64,000 nucleotides of DNA from contig NZ_JAAOXM010000001.1 of the NCBI RefSeq assembly GCF_011605345.1, positions 1,240,001 through 1,304,000 of the forward strand, written 5' to 3'. Positions within the stretch are counted from its first letter, which is position 1, and each line of letters starts with the position of its first letter. The DNA is from Burkholderia sp. D-99. GTDB taxonomy: Bacteria; Pseudomonadota; Gammaproteobacteria; Burkholderiales; Burkholderiaceae. The notes beneath the pieces were generated by a model. That model was given only the letters and a program-made list of their open reading frames with translations. It was not told the DNA's origin and made no database searches. This document shows positions 33,749-42,345 of this stretch, piece after piece. A program made the position numbers and the translations under genes.

Positions 33749-34906
33749 TCACCACGCCTGCCGGTAGATCTCCAGCGCGTCGGCCTCCGTCACCTCGCGC
33801 GGATTGTTCACGAGCAGGCGCGTCTGCAGCATCGCGTCCGACGCCATCCTCGGCAGGTCGCCCTCCCCGATGCCGACCTCGCGCAGCGTGCGCGGAATGC
33901 CCGTCGCGGCGATCAGGCGGTCGATCTCGCCGATCAGCGCGTGCGTACGCGCTTCGTCGCTGCCCGTCGCCGCCGGTGCGACGATCGCCGCGAGTTCCGC
34001 ATACAGCGGCGCGGCGGCCGGCGCGTTGAAACGCAGCACGTGCGGCAGCACGAGCGCATTCGACAGCCCGTGCGGCACATGGAAGATCCCGCCGACCGGA
34101 TAGGCCAGCGCATGCACGGCCGCGACCGGCGCATTCGCGAACGCCTGCCCCGCGAACATCGCGCCGACCAGCATCGCCTCGCGCGCGTGGCGGTCGTGGC
34201 CGTCGTCGCACGCCGCGAGCAGGTTGCGCGACAGCAGCGTCAGCGCATGCACGGCCAGCATGTCGGACACCGGGTTCTTCAGCCGCGCGGACGTGTAGGC
34301 CTCGATCGCATGCACCATCGCGTCGATGCCCGTCGCGGCCGTGGCCGCGCGCGGCAGGCCGAGCGTCAGTTCGGCGTCGAGGATCGCGACATCCGCGAAC
34401 AGGTGCGGCGACACGACCCCCATCTTGCGCGCCTCGCCGACCGTGACGATCGACACGGCCGTCACTTCGGAGCCGGTGCCGGCCGTCGTCGGCATCTGCA
34501 CGAGCGGCAGCCGCGCGCTCGTGACCTTGTCGACGCCATACATGTCGGCCAGCGCCTGCTGCCCCGGCACGAGCACCGCGATCAGCTTCGCGACGTCCAT
34601 CGACGATCCGCCGCCCAGGCCGAGCACGATCTCGGCATCGGCCGCGACGGCTCGCTCGGTCGCGTCCAGCACCACGTGCTCGGGCGGATCGGCGATCACG
34701 TCGTCGATCACGGTGACCTGCCAGCCATGCGCGGCGAGGCTCTCCAGCGCGGGCGCAAGCACGCCGCTGCGATACAGGAACGCATCGGTGACGACGCACA
34801 GCCGCACGAGCGCCGGAAAGCGTTCGCGCAACAACGCGCCGAGCCGGCGCGCGGCGCCGAATTCGACGACCTGCGTCGGCACGGTACGGAATTGAAACGG
34901 GTTCAT
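33749..34906 (-). CDS. Iron-containing alcohol dehydrogenase
   Basis: A 385-residue group III alcohol dehydrogenase using NAD(P)H and a divalent metal. The nucleotide-binding motif is GLGGGSSMDVAK, followed by LPLVQMPTTAGTGSEV. The metal site is built from an Asp (GIDAMVHAIEAY) and His residues, including HVPHGLSNALVLPHVL. Family members interconvert aldehydes or ketones and alcohols, including glycerol, 1,3-propanediol and lactaldehyde. It is the last gene of a seven-gene operon and overlaps the preceding monooxygenase gene as ATGA. In this context it probably oxidises a product of the pathway, such as a fatty alcohol or glycerol derivative. Confidence 0.9.
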   Translation of the reverse strand: MNPFQFRTVPTQVVEFGAARRLGALLRERFPALVRLCVVTDAFLYRSGVLAPALESLAAHGWQVTVIDDVIADPPEHVVLDATERAVAADAEIVLGLGGGSSMDVAKLIAVLVPGQQALADMYGVDKVTSARLPLVQMPTTAGTGSEVTAVSIVTVGEARKMGVVSPHLFADVAILDAELTLGLPRAATAATGIDAMVHAIEAYTSARLKNPVSDMLAVHALTLLSRNLLAACDDGHDRHAREAMLVGAMFAGQAFANAPVAAVHALAYPVGGIFHVPHGLSNALVLPHVLRFNAPAAAPLYAELAAIVAPAATGSDEARTHALIGEIDRLIAATGIPRTLREVGIGEGDLPRMASDAMLQTRLLVNNPREVTEADALEIYRQAW

Positions 34907-35238
34907 CGGGTGCCTCCCGGTGGCGTCGCCGTGCCGGTGTCCGGCTGCACCATGTAGCGCGACACGTCGCGGCGATCGAGCAACGGAAAGATCGCGCCGA
35001 CACCGATCCGCTGGAAATGCGGCGTGTCCCGATGCACGTCGAGGCCGTCCGCGTAGCGGTAGCGTTCGAGGATCACGATGTGGTCGGGGTCCTCCGCCGA
35101 CCGGAAATACTCGTAGTCGAGATTTTGCGGCTCGGTGCGCGTCGCCGGCGCGAGTTCCGCGAGCAGTTCGATCACGCGGTCGCCGTTGCCGGGTTTCGCG
35201 AAGAAATGCGCGATGACCTGCAGGTAGGGTTCATTCAT
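34903..35238 (-). CDS. Antibiotic-biosynthesis-monooxygenase (ABM) domain protein
   Basis: A 111-residue dimeric alpha-beta barrel protein of the ABM/LsrG/YgiN type. The core includes LQVIAHFFAKPGNGDRVIEL at the first strand, then LDYEYFRSAEDPDHIVILER and HRDTPHFQRI. Relatives act as cofactor-free quinol or anthrone oxygenases, isomerases (LsrG) or have unknown roles. The start with GGAG seven bases upstream is chosen; the frame continues upstream without support. It overlaps the dehydrogenase gene by 4 bp and follows the GlpP-like gene by 28 bp, so it belongs to the same operon. Confidence 0.82.
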   Translation of the reverse strand: MNEPYLQVIAHFFAKPGNGDRVIELLAELAPATRTEPQNLDYEYFRSAEDPDHIVILERYRYADGLDVHRDTPHFQRIGVGAIFPLLDRRDVSRYMVQPDTGTATPPGGTR

Positions 35239-35266
35239 GTTGCGCTCCATGTTCAACAGGAATCCG

Positions 35267-35842
35267 TCACGACGACGGGTCGAAATTCCACCATGCGCTG
35301 TCGCTCGTCGATACCGCGAGCGCGCCGTGCCGCCTCGCGCTGCGCACGTCGTCCGCGTTGCCGACGAAGCCGGACGCAACGATCGGCGGCAACGCCTGCC
35401 GGTCGGCTTCGCTCAGGTGCGCGAGCATCGGCGCGGGCATCAGTTGCACGAGATTCGGATCGCTCTGCTCGATCGCCTTCATGCTGCGCGGCCACGTCGA
35501 ACGGTCGGTCACGAACACCTTCTGCATCGTGATCAGCCCCGCGCGGTTCGCGCGCTGGATCGTCGCGACGCGCGTCGACACGACGCTTGCGACGCCGATA
35601 TCGGCCAGATATTCGACGCCGCCCTTGTCCTGCGACAGCCCATCGCAGCTGTCGATGTTGACGATCACGAACTTGCCGGCCCGGGCGAGCGCCGTGACCA
35701 CCGCCTGCAGCCGGCGCAGGTCGACGTTCGCGACGATGCCGACCTCGGCCGCGCTGTCGACGAAACTGTCGGCCTGCTCGGCGCCGTACAGCGTCGCGAT
35801 GACGGGATGACGGGCGAGACGCGCGCCCAGCGACTTGTCCAT
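35267..35842 (-). CDS. GlpP-type glycerol-3-phosphate-responsive antiterminator
   Basis: A 191-residue TIM-barrel protein of the GlpP family (PF04309). GlpP of Bacillus subtilis binds glycerol-3-phosphate and then the leader RNA of glp operons to prevent termination. Shared elements are GIVANVDLRRLQAVVTALAR, VVSTRVATIQRANRAGLITM with QKVFVTDRS, MPAPML and the final VASGFVGNADDVRSARRHGA. The gene is inside a proteobacterial polyol-type operon, 5 bp after the FAD-oxidase gene. GlpP is chiefly known from Firmicutes, so this placement is notable. I do not see a clear terminator/antiterminator leader upstream of the operon, so its target is unknown. Confidence 0.85.
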   Translation of the reverse strand: MDKSLGARLARHPVIATLYGAEQADSFVDSAAEVGIVANVDLRRLQAVVTALARAGKFVIVNIDSCDGLSQDKGGVEYLADIGVASVVSTRVATIQRANRAGLITMQKVFVTDRSTWPRSMKAIEQSDPNLVQLMPAPMLAHLSEADRQALPPIVASGFVGNADDVRSARRHGALAVSTSDSAWWNFDPSS

Positions 35843-35847
35843 GACGT

Positions 35848-37410
35848 TTACCGGTCGACGTGCGGGCCCGTCTCGTCGCCGAGGCCGAGCTTGCCGGGGT
35901 TGAGGATGTGCTTCGGATCGAGCGCGCGCTTCACCATCTGCAGCACCGGGAACGCCGTGCCCAGCGAATCGCGCATGTACGGCGAACGCAGCAGCCCGAC
36001 GCCGTGGTGATGACTCAACGTCGCATTGTATTGGATCAGCACCGCGTTCGCTGCGTCCCAGGCGGCGCGGTACCACGCGGCCCGTTCGGCCACCGCCACG
36101 TCGCCGCGCAGCGAGAAATACAGGCACGCGCCATCGGCGTACGCATGCGACTGGTGCGCCGAGCCGGCCAGCGTGCCCGGCACGGCCTGCAGCGCGGCCA
36201 CCACGTCGCGGTAGATCGCCGCGAGATCGCGCCAGCGGCCGCACATCTCCAGCGTATCGGCGACGAAACCCGGGCTGCGCTTGAAGCCTTCCGCACTCTT
36301 GCCGGTCAGGTAGCGCGTGTCGAGCCACTTCTCGAAGATCGCGTCGCCATCGAGCTTGCGCCCGCCTTCCTCGCCGACGCGTGCGCTGATCGCCATCACC
36401 GCGTCGACCATCTCGCGCGCGCCTTCGTCGGCGATCAGCAGCACGTTCGTGTCGGGCAGACCGAACTGCACGCCGCTCTCGAGTTCGTCGTAGAGCCGCA
36501 GCGCCGCCGGGTTCGCGCCGCGCTGCAGGATCTCGCGGCACGCGTCGAGGCCGGCCGCGAACGTGTCGAAACCGTATGCGATCGCGCGGCCGTAATCGGG
36601 CAGCCGATGCAGCTTCAGGCGCGCGCGCACGATGATGCCGAGCGTCCCTTCGCTGCCGATGAACAGTTGCTGCAGATCGGGGCCGACCGCCGCGCGCGAA
36701 TAACCGCCGAGCGTCACCAGGCTGCCGTCCGCGAGCACCACGTCGATCCCGAACACCATGTCCTCGATCTTGCCGTAGCGCGTCGACAGCTGCCCCGCGC
36801 CGCGGCAGGCGATCCAGCCGCCCACCGTGCTGATCCCGAACGACGACGGCCAGTGCCCCATCGTCAGCGCGTGCTCGCGCTGCAGCGTTTCCTCGAACAC
36901 GTCGCCGAACATCCCGGCTTCGACGTCGACGATCTGGCTTTCGGTATCGACGCCGATCAGCCGGTTCAACCCGCATACGTCGAGCACGATGCCGCCGCGC
37001 ACGGGCAGCGCCGCGCCCGTCACGTTGCTGCGGCCGGCCGACGCCGTCACCGGAATCGTCGCCGCGTGCGCGATGCGCATCACGGCCTGCACCTGCTCGA
37101 CCGTCGACACGCGCACGACGACAGCATGCGGCGTCGCGGGCCGGCCGCCCGTCTCGGCGACCATCGATGCGGCCCACCAGTCGCGCGTCCACGCGACGAC
37201 GTCGGCCGGCTGCGTGAGCACTTCATCGGCCACCGCGCGCAACGCGTCGACCTGCTGCGCAGACACCGCGACCGGCGCGCGCTGCATGCCCGCTTCGGCG
37301 GACGCGCTGCCTGCCGCCGGCAGGCTCAGCGAATAAGGCGGCGGCGTATGCGCGCCGACGACGTAGTTGCCGCGGTTGTAGCCGCGCTTGATGGCTTCCT
37401 TGCTGATCAT
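35848..37410 (-). CDS. Alkylglycerone-phosphate-synthase-like FAD-binding oxidase
   Basis: A 520-residue flavoprotein of the FAD-linked oxidase (PCMH/GlcD) family. Two regions are closest to alkyldihydroxyacetone-phosphate synthase: TVGGWIACRGAGQLSTRYGK followed by IEDMV, and the active-site-like SHHHGVG near residue 470. The FAD loop is PVTASAGRSNVTGAALPV. In eukaryotes this enzyme swaps the acyl group of acyl-DHAP for a fatty alcohol. Bacterial relatives may work in the reverse, cleaving direction or be simple oxidases. It lies between a GlpD-like gene (overlap ATGA) and the GlpP-like gene, so a glyceryl-ether or glycerol-phosphate substrate is plausible. Direct evidence is lacking. Confidence 0.82.
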   Translation of the reverse strand: MISKEAIKRGYNRGNYVVGAHTPPPYSLSLPAAGSASAEAGMQRAPVAVSAQQVDALRAVADEVLTQPADVVAWTRDWWAASMVAETGGRPATPHAVVVRVSTVEQVQAVMRIAHAATIPVTASAGRSNVTGAALPVRGGIVLDVCGLNRLIGVDTESQIVDVEAGMFGDVFEETLQREHALTMGHWPSSFGISTVGGWIACRGAGQLSTRYGKIEDMVFGIDVVLADGSLVTLGGYSRAAVGPDLQQLFIGSEGTLGIIVRARLKLHRLPDYGRAIAYGFDTFAAGLDACREILQRGANPAALRLYDELESGVQFGLPDTNVLLIADEGAREMVDAVMAISARVGEEGGRKLDGDAIFEKWLDTRYLTGKSAEGFKRSPGFVADTLEMCGRWRDLAAIYRDVVAALQAVPGTLAGSAHQSHAYADGACLYFSLRGDVAVAERAAWYRAAWDAANAVLIQYNATLSHHHGVGLLRSPYMRDSLGTAFPVLQMVKRALDPKHILNPGKLGLGDETGPHVDR

Positions 37411-39086
37411 CCGTTTTCTCCCATGAGGATGGCTTTTTCGAGTGCGACGGCGGCGACGTAGTCGCGCACCTGGCTGGCGACGGCCGCATCGGACAAGCCG
37501 AGCTCCGCCTTGAGGATGGCGCCGACGCGCGGTGCCGCGCGCGCCGATGCGTCGCGCGCCATCAACCGGGCGCGCGTGCGGCGCGACAGCACGTCGTCGA
37601 CGCTGCGCGCGAATTCGTGACGGACCGCATAGAGCACTTCCGCTTCGCTGTACGGCAGCCCTTCGACGATCGGTGCGAGCAGCGACGGCGTTTCGTCAGC
37701 GAGATCGCCGACGAAACGCGCCTCGGTGCCGTAGCGTTCGCCGAGATGCGCGGCGAGCCCGCCCGACGCGACGATCGCCTGCGGGTCGTAGCCGGCCGCG
37801 CCGAGCAGATACGCCGATTTGGTGCGGCAGCGCGTGCGGCGGCCAAGCAGCCTGCCGACCGTATCGATCGTCTGCTCTGCCATGTGCCGCGACGTCGTCA
37901 GCTTGCCGCCGACGATCGTCACGAGCCCGTCCGGCGCGACATGGATCTCGTGATTGCGCTTCATCTCGATCGTCTTGCCGCCCGGCGGCCCGACGAGCGG
38001 CCGGCATCCGGCGATGCTGCCGACCACGTCGTCCGCGCTCAGGTCGGCCTTCAGCGCGGAGCGCGCGCCGTCGAGCAGGAAATCGAGCTCCTTGCGCGTG
38101 CAGTGCACGTCGTCGAGATCGCCGTCGTAGTCCTCGTCGGTCGTGCCGAGATACGACACGTTGCCCCAGCGCGTGATCGTCGCGCGGCGGTTGCGGCCCG
38201 GCACGGGGATCGTCACCGTGCAGTCGTTGCGGATCTTCAGCCACGGGATCGCGACGTGCACGCCCTTCGCGGGCCGCACCTGCAGCGCGGACGTGTCGCC
38301 CTTGCGGGCGCCGGTCCAGTCGCGCAGCCATACGCCCGTCGCCATCACGACCACGCGCGCGCGCGCGCGCCGTTCGCGGCCGTCGGCATGCACGATCGCG
38401 CCGTCGACCTTGCCGTGGCCGTCGCGCGTCAGCTCGACCACGCGCGCGTGGTTCGCCACCGCCGCGCCATGGAACGCGGCCGTGCGCACGAGGTTCAGCG
38501 TCAGGCGCGCATCGTCGACGCGCGCGTCGAAATACAGGAAGCCGCCCGTCAGGTACGTTTCGTTGAAGGTCGGGCAATGCGACAGCACTTCGGCCTTCGT
38601 CAGCTTCTGATGCAGGATCCCCTCGCGCCAGCCTCCGGCGATGTCGTAGGTCCACAGCAGGCTTTCGAAGGCTTTCGCGAGACGCTTGTCGAACACGCCT
38701 TCGCGCTCCATGACCGGGAACAGGAACGGCAAGCGCTGCACGAGATGGCGCGCATTGCGCCGCAACCGCTGCCGTTCGAGCAGCGAATGGCGCACGAGCC
38801 CGAGATTGCCCTGCTCGATATAGCGCAGCCCGCCGTGCACCATCTTCGACGATTTCGACGACGTGCCCGACGCGAAATCGCTCTTCTCGACGAGCGCGAC
38901 GCGCAGCCCGCGCAGGCTCGCGTCGAACGCCGCGTACGCGCCCGTCACGCCGCCGCCGACGATCAGTACGTCGAACGTATCCGTCTCGAGTCGCGCCAGG
39001 TGCTCGTCGCGATTCACGCGCAACGGCTCGGTGCCGGTCATGCCCGCGCGGTCCGTCTTCGGTTTTCTGGATGGCAAAAACATCAT
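37407..39086 (-). CDS. Glycerol-3-phosphate dehydrogenase/oxidase family flavoprotein (GlpD-like)
   Basis: A 559-residue FAD enzyme of the GlpD/GlpA type. The dinucleotide fold is at FDVLIVGGGVTGAYAAFDA, followed by the GlpD-family SDFASGTSSKSSKMVHGGLR and RYIEQGNLGLV. A middle stretch (SVAGCRPLVGPP-like, here GSIAGCRPLVGPPGG) and a C-terminal GlpA/D domain (about 430-550) complete it. The classical enzyme oxidises sn-glycerol-3-phosphate to dihydroxyacetone phosphate at the membrane. The operon's kinase would supply its substrate. A downstream ATG (MTGTEPLRV) is an alternative start. It overlaps the AGPS-like gene by 4 bp. Confidence 0.9.
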   Translation of the reverse strand: MMFLPSRKPKTDRAGMTGTEPLRVNRDEHLARLETDTFDVLIVGGGVTGAYAAFDASLRGLRVALVEKSDFASGTSSKSSKMVHGGLRYIEQGNLGLVRHSLLERQRLRRNARHLVQRLPFLFPVMEREGVFDKRLAKAFESLLWTYDIAGGWREGILHQKLTKAEVLSHCPTFNETYLTGGFLYFDARVDDARLTLNLVRTAAFHGAAVANHARVVELTRDGHGKVDGAIVHADGRERRARARVVVMATGVWLRDWTGARKGDTSALQVRPAKGVHVAIPWLKIRNDCTVTIPVPGRNRRATITRWGNVSYLGTTDEDYDGDLDDVHCTRKELDFLLDGARSALKADLSADDVVGSIAGCRPLVGPPGGKTIEMKRNHEIHVAPDGLVTIVGGKLTTSRHMAEQTIDTVGRLLGRRTRCRTKSAYLLGAAGYDPQAIVASGGLAAHLGERYGTEARFVGDLADETPSLLAPIVEGLPYSEAEVLYAVRHEFARSVDDVLSRRTRARLMARDASARAAPRVGAILKAELGLSDAAVASQVRDYVAAVALEKAILMGENG

Positions 39087-39104
39087 GCTGGTCGTTCTCC
39101 GTGC

Positions 39105-40646
39105 TTACGCGTGAGCGAAATCGGCCGCGTGCGCGAGCTCGGACGCGATCCGCGCGTGCCATGCCGCGCGCCGGCGCTGCCGGCGGTCCACGTCGATCGA
39201 GGGTTCGAATACGGCGTCGGTGACGAGCGTCGCGCAGGCCGCGTCGAGCGAATCCCACAGCAGCCCCGATGCGCCCGCGAGAAACGCCGCGCCGCGCAGG
39301 CTCGCGCAATCGCCTTCGCGCATCCGGCGCACCGGCACGCCGCTCACGTCGGCCTGGATCTGCAGCAGCGTGTCGCTGCCCGCCAGCCCGCCGCCGACGA
39401 TCAGCTCCGACACGTCGGCCCGCGCGACAGCCTGGTTGGCCTCCATGCACGATGCGACCGAATGCGCGATGCCTTCGAGCACCGCGTACGCGACGTCGGC
39501 CTGCGTCGTCGCGATCGAAATGCCCGACAGCAACGCGCGCGCGTTCGGCTCCATCCTCGGCACGCGCAGGCCGGTGAGCGCCGGTACGAAGGTCACGCCG
39601 CGCGACGACTGCACGGTGCCCGCCAGCGCGCTGACCTGCGCGGGATCGTCGAACCAGCGCAGCTTTTCGCAGACCCAGCGCAATGCCGAACCCGTCGTCG
39701 CAACGAAGGTTTCGAGCGAGTAATGCGACACGCCGCCGTGCCGCCGCGCGGTCATCGCGAGCGTGCCGTCGTGCGCGTGACCGGGTTGTGCGTGCGATCC
39801 GGTGTCCGGACGCGCCGTACCGGTCAGCAGGTCGACGAAGCTGCCGGTGCCGTGCACGCACATCGCCTGGCCGCGCTCGACGCAGCCGAGCCCGACCGCA
39901 CCCGCGAACTGGTCGCCCGCACACGCGAGGATCGGCACGTCGATGCCGAGCACGTCCCGGCGCGTGCGGCCGAACGCGTCGGCGTCTTCGCGCAGCGCGG
40001 GCAGCAGTTCACGCGGAAAGCCGAGCGCGTCGAGCCAGGGCTCGAAATAGCGATGCTCGCCGAGCAGATACGCGCTCGCCGAGGTCGCATGGGTCGGTGT
40101 CGTCACGCATTCGCGCGCATCGGACAGATGCCACATCAGCCACGTGTCGATCGTGCCGAATGCGAGGCATCCTGCGCGATGGGCGTCGGCGACCGCCTGC
40201 GACGTGCGCATCTGGTGCACGGCCCACAAGTACGGCGAGCGCACGCCCGCCGGCCGGCCGACCTGCGGCACGAGCACGCGGTCCCAGTCGGCGGCGAGAC
40301 GGTCGAGTTCGGCTGCATGCCGTGTGTCCTGCCAGACCATCGCGGGCACGAGCGCGCGCCCGGTCCGCGTGTCCCACAGCACGGCGGTCGCGCGCTGCGT
40401 CGCGAGCGCCAGCGCGACGATGTGTACGCGCTGTTCACGAGCCTGCGCAAGCGTCGCGCGGCAGACCGCGAGCGTCTTGTCGAGGATCGCGTTCGCGTCC
40501 TGTTCGACGACGCCCGGCTGCGGACTCTCGACCGACAGCGGCAGGTATTCGAGGCACGATACGTGCCCGCTCGCGTCGACGATCGCGGCACGCGTGCCGG
40601 AGGTGCCTTCGTCGATGGCAAGAATGGCGTTTCGGGAATCGGTCAT
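39105..40646 (-). CDS. FGGY-family carbohydrate/glycerol kinase
   Basis: A 513-residue kinase with two FGGY domains. The phosphate-1 motif is AIDEGTSGTRAAIVD; glycerol kinase proper has DQGTTSSR at the equivalent place, so this is a divergent relative. The later CAGDQFAGAVGLGCVERGQA and HGTGSFVDLLTG segments are shared with GlpK. The C-terminal domain carries VGGGLAGSDTLLQIQADV. It should phosphorylate a glycerol-like polyol or sugar in the cytoplasm, giving the substrate for the GlpD-like oxidase encoded 18 bp downstream. It overlaps the MFS gene by 4 bp. Confidence 0.88.
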   Translation of the reverse strand: MTDSRNAILAIDEGTSGTRAAIVDASGHVSCLEYLPLSVESPQPGVVEQDANAILDKTLAVCRATLAQAREQRVHIVALALATQRATAVLWDTRTGRALVPAMVWQDTRHAAELDRLAADWDRVLVPQVGRPAGVRSPYLWAVHQMRTSQAVADAHRAGCLAFGTIDTWLMWHLSDARECVTTPTHATSASAYLLGEHRYFEPWLDALGFPRELLPALREDADAFGRTRRDVLGIDVPILACAGDQFAGAVGLGCVERGQAMCVHGTGSFVDLLTGTARPDTGSHAQPGHAHDGTLAMTARRHGGVSHYSLETFVATTGSALRWVCEKLRWFDDPAQVSALAGTVQSSRGVTFVPALTGLRVPRMEPNARALLSGISIATTQADVAYAVLEGIAHSVASCMEANQAVARADVSELIVGGGLAGSDTLLQIQADVSGVPVRRMREGDCASLRGAAFLAGASGLLWDSLDAACATLVTDAVFEPSIDVDRRQRRRAAWHARIASELAHAADFAHA

Positions 40647-42106
40647 CGCTGCGTTTTCTCGATGGCGGGGTTCAGGAAGGCCGACGTCGCACGCGCGTCG
40701 TCGCCGAAGTGCGGCGCGTCGGGTTCGTTGTCGGGATTGATCGTCGTGCGGGTCGGGTCCCAGCGGATCGCGAAGCAGATCGCGCTTGCGATGCACGGCA
40801 CGACCGCGAGGATCAGGAACGTATGTTCGAGGCCGTAACGCGCGCGAAACAGCGGAAAGACCAGCAGGCCCAGCGCCGCGCCGATCGAGCCGAGCGCGCC
40901 GACGATGCCGTTCGCGCCCGCGCGCAACTCGCCGCGAAACGACAGCGACGACAGGCTCTTGCCGTTCGCGCCGGGGCCGGCCGAGTGGAACAGGATGAAC
41001 AGCGACGGCACGACGACCGACAGCCACAGCGGCATGCGCGCATGAAACAGCCCGAGCACGACCAGCATCGCGCAGACCGCCGCGAAGCCGATCGCCGATG
41101 CGCGGCGCAGGCCCACACGGCGGCCGACCGTCGACGACGAGAAACCGCCGACGATCCCGAACAGGTTGAACACGAGCGCGCCGAGCGTCGCATAGACGAA
41201 GTCCGTACCGAACAGCGCGGCGCTGATCAGCGGCAGATACCAGCCGATCGCGAAGTATTCGATCGACTGGCCGATCTGCACGGTCGCGGCAAGGATCGTG
41301 CGCGGCCGGTAGACGCCGCGAAAGATCAGCAACACGTTCGCGAGGCCGCGCGTGGCCGGATTGACGACGGGTGTGCGCTCATGCGCGGGCGCGGCGGCGA
41401 ATACCTGCCCGTAGATGCGCGTCATCGCGCGCGCCGCGTCGTCGAGACGCTCCTTGCGTGCGAGCCAGATCGGGCTTTCGACGAGGAACGCGCATTGCAG
41501 CGCGAGGATCGCGACGCCGAACACGGCGGTAGCCGCCACCGAGTAGCGCCAGATCGAATCGCCGACCTGCCACGCATGAAACAGCAGCGCGAGCAGCAGG
41601 TTCAGGCAGACGGCCGTGTACCACATGCCCTGCCAGGTATTGAGCCGGCTCTTCAGGCGGCCCGGCGTGAACTCCGCGAGCATCGCCATCGCGATCGCGA
41701 AGTCGATTCCGTATGCCATCCCGACGAAAAAGCGGCCGGCGAGAATCGTATTGAAATCCGGCGCAAATACGACCAGCAGCGCGCCGATCACCGACAGCAG
41801 TTTCGCCGCGATCAGCGGCCGCACGCGCCCCCAGCGGTCGGCCATCCAGCCGCCGATCGGGTTGAATGCGATCGCGACCCACGACGCGAACGACGTCATC
41901 CATGCGACCTGCGCGGCCGACAGATGCAATTCGCGCGTCATCGGCCCGAGGCCGGCGCTCAATGCCGAGTTGGAAAATGCGTCGAGAAACAGCCCGCCGA
42001 GCGACAGCCACCAGACGAGCCCCGCCCTGCCCGCGATGCCGGGGCGAGAGTCGAGAAAGGAGATGACGTCTTCAATGCCATGAAGCTTGACCGCGATCGT
42101 TTGCAC
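40643..42106 (-). CDS. MFS transporter (sugar/metabolite type)
   Basis: A 487-residue major facilitator with about twelve helices, the first member of the operon and its probable uptake system. The loop between helices 2 and 3 has the conserved GWMADRWGRVRPLI, and later copies of the motif appear around helices 8-9 (SSTVGRRVGLRR). An extended loop near residues 215-250 is typical of the sugar-porter-like and aromatic-acid families. The start is a GTG with a strong GGAGG six bases upstream; the ATG 20 codons earlier lacks such a site. Substrate is inferred only from the downstream kinase and oxidases. Confidence 0.88.
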   Translation of the reverse strand: MQTIAVKLHGIEDVISFLDSRPGIAGRAGLVWWLSLGGLFLDAFSNSALSAGLGPMTRELHLSAAQVAWMTSFASWVAIAFNPIGGWMADRWGRVRPLIAAKLLSVIGALLVVFAPDFNTILAGRFFVGMAYGIDFAIAMAMLAEFTPGRLKSRLNTWQGMWYTAVCLNLLLALLFHAWQVGDSIWRYSVAATAVFGVAILALQCAFLVESPIWLARKERLDDAARAMTRIYGQVFAAAPAHERTPVVNPATRGLANVLLIFRGVYRPRTILAATVQIGQSIEYFAIGWYLPLISAALFGTDFVYATLGALVFNLFGIVGGFSSSTVGRRVGLRRASAIGFAAVCAMLVVLGLFHARMPLWLSVVVPSLFILFHSAGPGANGKSLSSLSFRGELRAGANGIVGALGSIGAALGLLVFPLFRARYGLEHTFLILAVVPCIASAICFAIRWDPTRTTINPDNEPDAPHFGDDARATSAFLNPAIEKTQR

Positions 42107-42127
42107 AATCGGCCTCCGTATATTTGT

Positions 42128-42185
42128 TCTGTAAGAGGCTCGACAATGCAGATGCGATCGACGCATGGAGAGACCATCTTACAGA
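42128..42185. promoter_or_regulatory. Paired inverted repeat upstream of the seven-gene operon
   Basis: TCTGTAAGA (42,128-42,136) and TCTTACAGA (42,177-42,185) are perfect 9-bp inverted copies 40 bp apart, just before the MFS start. Each copy is itself nearly symmetric (TCT-n3-AGA). Two such copies on nearly the same DNA face would suit a repressor that binds twice or loops. No ribosome site or gene overlaps. Confidence 0.5.
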
Positions 42186-42193
42186 TAGTCTCT
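42169..42193. promoter_or_regulatory. Operator-like palindrome AGAGAC-n13-GTCTCT
   Basis: A perfect 6-bp inverted repeat with a 13-base centre that contains one of the TCTTACAGA copies. It lies about 65-85 bp before the GTG of the MFS gene, where promoter control would be expected. Confidence 0.4.
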
Positions 42194-42345
42194 TATCTAG
42201 ATCTGCCTGCGCAATTTACGGCGGGCAGCGCGCCTGTGTCAAGCGCGGCCGGTTGTGCGATGCAGCGAGCGGCGGGTGGTCGTTCCGCCATATGGTTGTG
42301 TACACAACGTATGTCACGGACACGGCAAACCCTTGCGACGCGGGC

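Noticed and set aside
42107..42345. GlpP-responsive terminator leader
   Set aside because: Only short hairpins without T-runs are visible; the best symmetric elements look like DNA operators rather than RNA terminators.
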